Shown here in pieces: positions 42,578 through 48,965 of a stretch of 64,000 nt of DNA. Below the pieces are notes generated by a model. That model saw only the letters and a program-made list of their open reading frames with translations. It did no database searches and was not told where the DNA came from. Every line of letters starts with the position of its first letter. The stretch's first letter is position 1. Position numbers and translations under genes: made by a program. Location: NCBI GenBank assembly GCA_036796215.1, contig DAIRDJ010000001.1, forward strand, positions 1-64,000, given 5' to 3'. Source of the DNA: SLRI01 sp036796215 (lineage in GTDB: Bacteria; Pseudomonadota; Alphaproteobacteria; Geminicoccales; Geminicoccaceae).

Positions 42578-43917
42578 GCGAGGCTGGCGCCGAGGAGAAG
42601 CCGCTCGGGCTCGTCGACCTGGTGGCGTTCGGCGGGTTGGCGCTACCCCTGGCGGCCCTCAACTTGCCCTTCTACGTCTACCTGCCGACCTTCTACGCAC
42701 GCGATTTGGGTGTCGAACTCGTCACCGTCGGCATCATCCTCTTGCTCGCCCGGGTGATCGACGTCTTCACCGATCCGCTCGTCGGCATGCTCGGCGATCG
42801 CACCCGAACACCGTTCGGCCGTCGCCGCCCCTGGGTCCTGGCCTCCATACCGCTCCTGCTGGTCGCGAGCTGGCAGCTCTTCCTGCCACCCGATGATGCC
42901 GGCGGCCTCTACCTCTTCGTCTGGAGCAGCATCGCCTATCTCGCCTGGACGATGATTCTCCTGGCCTATAGCGCCTGGGGTGCCGAGCTCTCGTCCGACT
43001 ACAACGAGCGCTCGCGGATCTTCGGCGCCCGCGAGAGCTTCGTCATTCTCGGCATCCTGACCGCCGCCGCCCTGCCGACGCTGATCGGCAAGGATCCGGG
43101 CAGCCGCGAGACGATGGCCTCGATCTTCTGGATGATGGCGATCGCCCTGCCGATCGCAGCCGCCGTGCTTTTCACACGGATCCGCGAGCGGCCTTATGCC
43201 GAGGCGCACGCCATCCCCTTCATCTCCGGCGTGCAGACGGCACTCGCCAACCGGCCGTTTCGCCAGTTGATCTTCGCCTACCTGCTCAACGGTGTGGCCA
43301 ACGGACTGCCGGCCACACTCTTTCTCCTCTTCGTCCAGCACGTCATCGTCGCCCCCGCTGCCGGTGGGCCTTTGCTCCTGCTCTATTTCGCGAGCGGGCT
43401 TGTCGCCATCCCGTTCTGGCTCCAGGTCAGCTATCGCGTCGGCAAGCATCGGGCCTGGTCGCTGTCGATGCTCTGGGTCTGTTGCGTTTTCGCCTTCGTG
43501 CCGTTTCTCGGCGCCGGCGATGTCTGGTGGTTCGCGCTCGTTTGCCTCTTGAGCGGGCTCAGCCTCGGCGCAGATCTGGCTTTGCCGACCGCCATGCAGG
43601 CCGACGTGGTCGATGCCGACAGTGTCGAGACCGGCAACAAGCGCGCCGGCTTCTATTTCGCGCTCTGGAGCATGGCGACCAAGCTGTCGTTCGCGCTTGC
43701 CGTCGGCATTGCGTTCGTCGCGCTCGAGCAAGTCGGTTTCGTTGCCGATGCGACCTCCAACGCGCCCTTGGCACTTTGGGCGCTCTCCGTTCTCTATGCC
43801 CTATTGCCGCTCGTCATGAAGCTCGCCTCGATCGGCCTCGTCTGGAATTTCGAGATCGACGCGGCCCGCTACGGCGAGCTGCGAAAAAAACTGGCTGCTG
43901 CCCAAGGAACGCCCTGA
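42574..43917 (+). CDS. MFS transporter, glycoside-pentoside-hexuronide (MelB-like) type
   Basis: A 447-residue, 12-helix inner-membrane transporter. The hallmark loop after helix 2, ARVIDVFTDPLVGMLGDRTR then TPFGRRRPWVL (residues ~60-90), identifies the GPH family. WTMILLAYSAWGAELSSDYN follows, where GPH members have the conserved Y..lGAe.t.dy. The substrate in this cluster is unknown; MFS members of the RpoE/ChrR-type clusters are thought to act on lipid-related or oxidised products. Start ATG 42574, possibly coupled to a six-residue leader. It lies between the lipid-modification genes and a DUF3833 lipoprotein. Confidence 0.88.
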   Translation: MSEAGAEEKPLGLVDLVAFGGLALPLAALNLPFYVYLPTFYARDLGVELVTVGIILLLARVIDVFTDPLVGMLGDRTRTPFGRRRPWVLASIPLLLVASWQLFLPPDDAGGLYLFVWSSIAYLAWTMILLAYSAWGAELSSDYNERSRIFGARESFVILGILTAAALPTLIGKDPGSRETMASIFWMMAIALPIAAAVLFTRIRERPYAEAHAIPFISGVQTALANRPFRQLIFAYLLNGVANGLPATLFLLFVQHVIVAPAAGGPLLLLYFASGLVAIPFWLQVSYRVGKHRAWSLSMLWVCCVFAFVPFLGAGDVWWFALVCLLSGLSLGADLALPTAMQADVVDADSVETGNKRAGFYFALWSMATKLSFALAVGIAFVALEQVGFVADATSNAPLALWALSVLYALLPLVMKLASIGLVWNFEIDAARYGELRKKLAAAQGTP

Positions 43918-43918
43918 G

Positions 43919-44533
43919 ATGATGATCCGCACCCTCTTCATGGCCGTAATGCTCGTTGTCATAACGGGTTGTTCTGCCATGAAGATCGACGATTTCACCG
44001 ACACCGGTCCCGCGTTCGTCCCCGAGGAGTACTTCCTCGGGCAGACCAAGGCCTGGGGATTCTTCCAGGACCGGTTCGGCACCGTCCGCCGCGAGTTCGT
44101 GGTCGATATCCAGGGTCACCTAGAGGACGACGTGCTCGTGCTCGACGAGGACTTCGTCTACGCCGATGGCGAGATCGACAAGCGGATCTGGCGCATCCGT
44201 CACCTCGGCGATGGGCGCTACGAGGGCGAGGCCGACGACATCATCGGCACGGCCAAGGGTGAGCGGCGCGGCAAGGCGATGCGCTGGGGCTACGACTTCG
44301 ACCTCGCGGTCGGCGACCGCACCTGGCGGGTGACCTTCGACGACTGGATGCTGCTCCAGGACGAGAACGTCATGATCAACCGCACGACGGTGTCGAAGTG
44401 GGGCTTCACGCTCGGCGAGGTCTACATCTTCTTCCAGAAGCAACCCGACGCCGCTGCCGGCACCGACCAGGACGAGGCCTCAGTCCGGGACGGCCAGACG
44501 ATGGCGTATCGCACGCAGGAGGCCGCCGAGTAG
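43919..44533 (+). CDS. DUF3833 family lipoprotein
   Basis: A 204-residue lipoprotein: signal LFMAVMLVVITGCSAMKID with lipobox ITGC. The mature DUF3833 domain includes YFLGQTKAWGFFQDRFGTVR, then REFVVDIQGHLEDDVLVLDE and RWGYDFDLAV, a beta-barrel-like lipocalin style. The family always occurs in clusters with CFA-type methyltransferases and photolyases, which supports a membrane-lipid role. Start ATG at 43919 directly follows the MFS stop. The 3' end overlaps the convergent SnoaL-like gene by 54 bases (44480-44533). Confidence 0.87.
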   Translation: MMIRTLFMAVMLVVITGCSAMKIDDFTDTGPAFVPEEYFLGQTKAWGFFQDRFGTVRREFVVDIQGHLEDDVLVLDEDFVYADGEIDKRIWRIRHLGDGRYEGEADDIIGTAKGERRGKAMRWGYDFDLAVGDRTWRVTFDDWMLLQDENVMINRTTVSKWGFTLGEVYIFFQKQPDAAAGTDQDEASVRDGQTMAYRTQEAAE

Positions 44534-44920
44534 CGGCAGCTTTTCGTAGAGTTGTCCTGCGGCGTCCCAATAGTCGAGATGGGCGGTGATCAACCCCGCT
44601 TCGTCGAACTGCACCTCTGTCACCCCGTCGATCGTCATCGCCTTGCGGTAGAAGCGATTGTTGATGGTGCAGGTGAAGCGCCACTTGATGAAGGCGGTCT
44701 TGCCAGAGACGATCGGCGGCTCGGTGACGAATTTCGGGTTCGTGGTCGTCTCGAACATGTGATCGAAGACCGCGAACAGCTTGTCGATCCCGCGCACGTC
44801 GTTGAAGGGATCGACGAACCGAATGTCCGGGTGCGCCAGCTTTTTCAGCTTGTCCCGGCTCGCCGGCGACAGCTCGTCGAAATAGCGCGCATAGGCGTGC
44901 GCCCGCTCGAGTATCGTCAT
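44480..44920 (-). CDS. SnoaL/NTF2-like protein
   Basis: A 146-residue protein with an NTF2-like cone fold, common in polyketide cyclases and steroid isomerases. YFDELSPASRDKLKKLAHPD (residues ~13-33), RFVDPFNDVRGIDKLFAVFD, FIKWRFTCTINN and VQFDEAGLITAHLDYWDA are typical. It may isomerise or hydrate a small lipophilic compound. It is translationally coupled to the SDR gene (ATGA, 44917-44920) as the last gene of the leftward stress operon. The 3' end overlaps the DUF3833 gene on the other strand by 54 bases. Confidence 0.85.
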   Translation of the reverse strand: MTILERAHAYARYFDELSPASRDKLKKLAHPDIRFVDPFNDVRGIDKLFAVFDHMFETTTNPKFVTEPPIVSGKTAFIKWRFTCTINNRFYRKAMTIDGVTEVQFDEAGLITAHLDYWDAAGQLYEKLPLLGGLLRAIRHRLAVPD

Positions 44921-45663
44921 TTGCCGGTGCTGCGCCCGACGAGCGGGAAATAGAGGCGGTAGGGTAGCATCCGCAGGAACTTGAGGATCAGCACGAACGT
45001 CGTCGGAAAGGCGATCTCGAACCTGTCGCTGGCGAGACCCTTGGCGATCACGTCGGCCGCGTGCTCGGCCGAGACGAGAAACGGCATCTCGAACTCGTTC
45101 TTGTCGGTGAGCGGGGTCTTGACGAAGCCCGGGTTGATCAGCTGCAGCTTGACCCCGGTCTGGCGCAGATCGAACGCCAGCGATTCGACCATGTTGATCA
45201 GCCCGCCCTTGGTGCAGCCGTAATAGGCGCTGGTCGGCAGGCCCGAATAGCCCGCCACCGACGCGACCACCGCCAGCCTGCCGGCATTGCGCTCGAGCAT
45301 GCCCGGCAGCACGGCCTCGATGCCGTTGGCGACACCCATGATGTTGAGCTCGACGAGCTTGCGCAGATCGTCGGCCTTGAAATCGCGGGCGGCGACCGGA
45401 TGGTGGCTGCCGGCATTCAGCACGACGATGTCGGGCGGGCCGCCATCGGCCGCGATCTCCCGCAGAGCCGCCTTGACGGCAGCCTGGTCGGTGACGTCGA
45501 GTGGCAAGGGGCGGATGCGCCCCGCGTGCTGCGCCGCCAGCGCTTCGAGCTTGTCCCGGCTCCTGGCACTGGCGAAGACCGTCTTGCCGTCGCGGGCGAG
45601 CCGCTCGGCAAGCGCGGCACCGATGCCGTAGCTGGCACCCACGATCCAGACGCGCTCGGTCAT
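44917..45663 (-). CDS. short-chain dehydrogenase/reductase
   Basis: A 248-residue classical SDR. NAD(P) motif VWIVGASYGIGAALAERLAR (TGxxxGIG variant GASYGIG), VLNAGSHHPVA (NAG), Ser in ASVAGYSGLP and catalytic YYGCTKGG (YxxxK near residue 150), then NPGFVKTPLTD. SARSRD after the second strand suggests NADPH. The C-terminal tail is hydrophobic (TFVLILKFLRMLPYRLYFPL), implying membrane association. It is coupled by ATGA overlaps to photolyase upstream and SnoaL-like gene downstream. A homologous SDR is part of the RpoE-ChrR regulated cluster in Rhodobacter. Confidence 0.92.
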   Translation of the reverse strand: MTERVWIVGASYGIGAALAERLARDGKTVFASARSRDKLEALAAQHAGRIRPLPLDVTDQAAVKAALREIAADGGPPDIVVLNAGSHHPVAARDFKADDLRKLVELNIMGVANGIEAVLPGMLERNAGRLAVVASVAGYSGLPTSAYYGCTKGGLINMVESLAFDLRQTGVKLQLINPGFVKTPLTDKNEFEMPFLVSAEHAADVIAKGLASDRFEIAFPTTFVLILKFLRMLPYRLYFPLVGRSTGK

Positions 45664-47210
45664 TCGGCCGCCTCGCGCTGCCAGGGCTCGAGGTTGTCGA
45701 GAAAGCGCTTCGCGTCCAGGGCGATCGCCTGCTTGCGGTCGTCCGTCATCCGCTCGAGTGTCTTGAAGATCGGCCCCATGCGCGGGTTGCGGCCGAGCCG
45801 CTCGCGATTCTCGATCATGAAGTTCCAGTAGAGATAGTTGAACGGGCAGGCATCCGGCCCGAGTTTTTTCTTCACATCGTAGCGGCACGAGGCACAGAAG
45901 TTCGACATCTTGTCGATGTAGTTGCCGGACGCGGCGTAGGGCTTCGAGCCCAGATAGCCGCCGTCGGCGTGCATCACCATGCCGAGCGTGTTGGGGAGCT
46001 CGACCCATTCGAAGGCATCGGCGTAGACCGCGAGATACCAGGTGCAGATCTCTTCCGGCACAACGCCTGCCAAGAGTGCAAAGTTGCCGGTGACCATCAG
46101 CCGCTGGATGTGGTGCGACAGCGCCTCGCGTTTGGTCTGGCCGATGGCATGCGCCATGCAACGCATTTCGGTCTCGCCGGTCCAGTAGAAGGCCGGCAGA
46201 CGGCGCCGGTTGCCGAGGCCGTTGAGCGTGGCGTAGTCCGGCATCTTCAGCCAGTAGACGCCGCGCACGAACTCGCGCCAGCCGAGGATCTGGCGGATGA
46301 AGCCCTCGACCGCGTTGAGCGGCAGCCGGCGCTCGCGATGCGCATCCAGCACCGCCTCGCAGACCTCGCGCGGGGTGAGCAGGCCGCAGTTGATGTACTG
46401 CGACAGGCTCGAATGGAACAGCCAGTCCTCGCCGTCGACCATGGCGTCCTGGTGGTCGCCGAAGTCCGCGAGCGCCGTCTTGACGAAATGCGCCAGGGCA
46501 CGGCGGGCGTCGCGGCGGCTGACGGCGAACCAGAAGGGCTCGATATCGCCGAACCGATTGCCGAAGCGACGGCCGACGAGGGCGAGCACCTCCCTGGTCG
46601 TGTCGTCCGGGGTGAAGCGCATCGGCCGCGGGAAGTCGGTGCCGGGATCCACCGCCTTGCGGTTCAGGGCATCGTAGTTCCAGCGGCCGCCTTCGGGCTC
46701 GCCGTTCTCGTCCATCAGCCAGCCGGTGCGCTCGCGCATCCAGCGGTAGAAGAGCTCCATCCGCAGCTGCTTCTTGCCGCGCGCCCAGTTCTCGAAGTCG
46801 CGGATGGAGCAGAGAAAGCGATCGTCGGGGCGGATCTCGACCGCGACCCCGAACGCCTTCTCCCAGCCACGGATGTCGTCGAGAACCCGGTATTCCCCAG
46901 GCTCGGTGACGATGACCCGGTCAGCTTTCAGGTCACGGACGGCCCGTTCGATCTCGCCGCGCAAGCTGCCGGTATTGGCCCGATCGTCCAGCTGGACATA
47001 GCGAACCTTGACCCCGTCCGCCGCCAGTTCGGCCGCGAAATGGCGCATCGCCGCGAACAGGAACGCGATCTTTTTGGGGTGATGCGGGACGTAGGCGGTC
47101 TCGGCCGCCACCTCGGCCAGCAGCACCACGTCGCCGTTCGACAGGTCAGCAACCGCCGAGAGCTCAGGGCTGAGCTGATCGGCGAAGACCAGGCGGATCG
47201 CACGGGTCAA
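45660..47210 (-). CDS. cryptochrome/photolyase of the FeS-BCP (PhrB/CryB) group
   Basis: A 516-residue flavoprotein of the prokaryotic (6-4) photolyase/CryB group. It starts IRLVFADQLSPELSAVADLS. FAD-domain motifs: FIRQILGWREFVRGVYW (residues ~300) and HHIQRLMVTGNFALL (~370). Four cysteines for the [4Fe-4S] cluster are present: YINCGLL (~285) and CASC then CPFNYLYWNF (~435-460). These enzymes repair UV photoproducts or sense blue light. The start is TTG at 47210, overlapping the upstream TGA (TTGA). It is the second gene of the leftward operon with a promoter at 47941-47969. Confidence 0.93.
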   Translation of the reverse strand: MTRAIRLVFADQLSPELSAVADLSNGDVVLLAEVAAETAYVPHHPKKIAFLFAAMRHFAAELAADGVKVRYVQLDDRANTGSLRGEIERAVRDLKADRVIVTEPGEYRVLDDIRGWEKAFGVAVEIRPDDRFLCSIRDFENWARGKKQLRMELFYRWMRERTGWLMDENGEPEGGRWNYDALNRKAVDPGTDFPRPMRFTPDDTTREVLALVGRRFGNRFGDIEPFWFAVSRRDARRALAHFVKTALADFGDHQDAMVDGEDWLFHSSLSQYINCGLLTPREVCEAVLDAHRERRLPLNAVEGFIRQILGWREFVRGVYWLKMPDYATLNGLGNRRRLPAFYWTGETEMRCMAHAIGQTKREALSHHIQRLMVTGNFALLAGVVPEEICTWYLAVYADAFEWVELPNTLGMVMHADGGYLGSKPYAASGNYIDKMSNFCASCRYDVKKKLGPDACPFNYLYWNFMIENRERLGRNPRMGPIFKTLERMTDDRKQAIALDAKRFLDNLEPWQREAAE

Positions 47211-47911
47211 GTGCTGCTCGACTCGCCCGGGCGGAAGGAGAGGAAGCGATAGGCCTCGGCATTGGTCAGCCGGTAGTCGATCCGCGAACCATCGGACGCG
47301 GCGAACCCGAGCTTCACCCAGCGATCGTCGTGGTACCAGAGGTCGACATCCAGGTCACCGCGGACCTCGAACCGCTCGGCTTCGACCATCTCGCCCGCCG
47401 CTTCGATCCGCTCGCTGCCGCGGGCGTTCACCTGGCTCTCGACGATCCGCCCGTTCTGCGTATCGATCCAGCGATTGCGCGCCATGAAGTTGCGGTGCCA
47501 GTAGGTGGTCGGCAGCATCGAAACCGGCAACTCGAGCTTGCCCTCGCTGCCCTGGACGATCAGCTGCCCGTCGTCGCGTCTGGCCTCGACCGAATGCCGG
47601 GTACCGTTGTCGTTGGTCCGGCTCTTGAACCCCAGGAGCTCACTCGCCTCCCACTGTTCGCGGTTGCGGTGCTCGTAGCGGTAGGCGGTGATAAAGGCGA
47701 ACCGAACCCTGAGCTCGATATCGATGTCGACCGTCAGCCGCTCACCGTCCTGGTTGAAGCTCAAGACATGGTAGCCGATCTCGCTGCCGTTGCGAAACAC
47801 CTCGAAGCGGAGCTCACCGCTGTTCGTATTCGCCCGGGTCGCGCGCGTACCAACCATCCCCATTCCAACCAACAATCCAGCACTCTGCCGCAGAAAATGC
47901 CGCCGCAGCAT
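47207..47911 (-). CDS. DUF6134-like exported protein
   Basis: A 234-residue protein with a Tat-like signal: LRRHFLRQSAGLLVGMGMVG, with an RR and an AxA-type site (TRATRA). The mature part is beta-rich: LRFEVFRNGSEIGYHVLSFN, VDIDIELRVRFAFITAYRYE, LELPVSMLPTTYWHRNFMAR, and a C-terminal VRGDLDVDLWYHDDRWVKL. This fits the DUF6134 family of exported proteins seen with photolyase clusters. Function unknown, presumably periplasmic. First gene of the leftward operon; AGGAG is 10 bases before ATG 47911. A stop-start TTGA joins it to the photolyase. Confidence 0.82.
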   Translation of the reverse strand: MLRRHFLRQSAGLLVGMGMVGTRATRANTNSGELRFEVFRNGSEIGYHVLSFNQDGERLTVDIDIELRVRFAFITAYRYEHRNREQWEASELLGFKSRTNDNGTRHSVEARRDDGQLIVQGSEGKLELPVSMLPTTYWHRNFMARNRWIDTQNGRIVESQVNARGSERIEAAGEMVEAERFEVRGDLDVDLWYHDDRWVKLGFAASDGSRIDYRLTNAEAYRFLSFRPGESSST

Positions 47912-47940
47912 GATAACTCACTCCTATTCGCGTTCGAACA

Positions 47941-47969
47941 GGTTACGCAGAGCCGCTGCTCCGGGATCA
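47941..47969 (-). promoter_or_regulatory. RpoE/ChrR-type promoter candidate for the 47911-44480 operon
   Basis: On the minus strand TGATCC (47969-47964), 18-bp spacer, TAACC (47945-47941), 30 bases upstream of the DUF6134 start. The -35 overlaps the stop codon of the ribokinase gene. It matches the element at 38914-38942 in -35 sequence and spacing. Confidence 0.65.
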
Positions 47970-48881
47970 GTCGAGGGCGGCGGGCGGTGCCAACTCGTGC
48001 AGCCGCGCCTCGATCTCGGCAGCCTTCGGCTGCGACGACTGCGCGCCCACGGCGAGACAGGCGAGCCCGGCGGCAAGGCTCGCCCGGTGCAGGGCCTCGG
48101 CCATCGGCTTCTTGGCATCGAGGGCGGCCGCCAGAACGCCGACGAAGGCGTCACCGGCGCCGGTGGTATCGACGGGCGTGATCGAGAGACTGCCGACCCG
48201 CCAGCTGCCGTCGGGCCCGACGGCGATGGCTCCTTTTGCACCGAGGGTGACGACACAGGTCAGGTTGTGCGCCTGGGCCAGCCGCCGGGCGAGATCGAGC
48301 GGCTCGCCCGAGGCGGCGTCTGCCGCCATGCGGGCTTCGATCTCGTTGACGACCAGGACGTCGAGGCTGGCCAGAACCTCGGGCATGAGCGGCCCTGCCG
48401 GTGCGAGGTTGAGGATCGTCCGGGCACCGGCGGCCTTGCCGCGAGCGAGAATGGCCGCAGTCTCGGTCATGCGGATCTCGTTCTGGCAGAGGACGGTCGT
48501 TGCCGGTCCCAGGAGGTCGTCCGGCACCTGACCGGCATGGGTGTCGAGATTGGCCCCGCTCGCCACGATGATCGCGTTCTCGCCCGCCTCGTCGACGCCG
48601 ATCACGGCGATTGCCGTGGGCCGCTTCGACACGGCGAGCCGTTCGCAGTCGATGCCGGCTTCGACCAGAAGCTTGCGGACGACGGGCCCGTAGGCGTCGT
48701 CACCCAGATGGCCGATGAAGCGGGTGGCGGCCCCGGCCTTGGCGGCGGCCGCTGCCTGGTTCGAGCCCTTGCCGCCGGGCGCCATCTCGTAGGCCGGGCA
48801 CAGGACGGTCTCGCCCGGTGCCGGCAGCTTTGCCACCTTCAAGAGGAGATCGGCGTTCACCGAGCCCAGGATCACCAGCAC
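47967..48881 (-). CDS. rbsK: ribokinase
   Basis: A 304-residue PfkB-family kinase that phosphorylates ribose (or deoxyribose) to the 5-phosphate. N-terminal LVILGSVNADLLLKVAKLPA, PGETVLC, and MAPGGKGSNQAAAAAKAGA (residues ~33-52) are ribokinase signatures. CQNEIRMTETAA and the C-terminal TPVDTTGAGDAFVGVLAAAL (catalytic Asp ~250) complete the active site. ATG at 48881. It could use ribose released by the nucleoside-salvage operon further right. The next operon's promoter overlaps its stop. Confidence 0.92.
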   Translation of the reverse strand: MLVILGSVNADLLLKVAKLPAPGETVLCPAYEMAPGGKGSNQAAAAAKAGAATRFIGHLGDDAYGPVVRKLLVEAGIDCERLAVSKRPTAIAVIGVDEAGENAIIVASGANLDTHAGQVPDDLLGPATTVLCQNEIRMTETAAILARGKAAGARTILNLAPAGPLMPEVLASLDVLVVNEIEARMAADAASGEPLDLARRLAQAHNLTCVVTLGAKGAIAVGPDGSWRVGSLSITPVDTTGAGDAFVGVLAAALDAKKPMAEALHRASLAAGLACLAVGAQSSQPKAAEIEARLHELAPPAALD

Positions 48882-48965
48882 GTCTTCCCCCTCCCCGTCC
48901 GCGGCACGTCTCGGCAGTCGGTATGCGGTCTGCGCCCGTCTCTGTCCAGAAGAGGCATCTGGGGT

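Noticed and set aside
43923..43945. TGATCC-N18-TAATG, a third match to the RpoE-type promoter
   Set aside because: It lies inside the DUF3833 signal-peptide coding sequence and could not yield its full mRNA. Probably chance, since TGATCC arises from the ATG-ATG-ATC-C codons.
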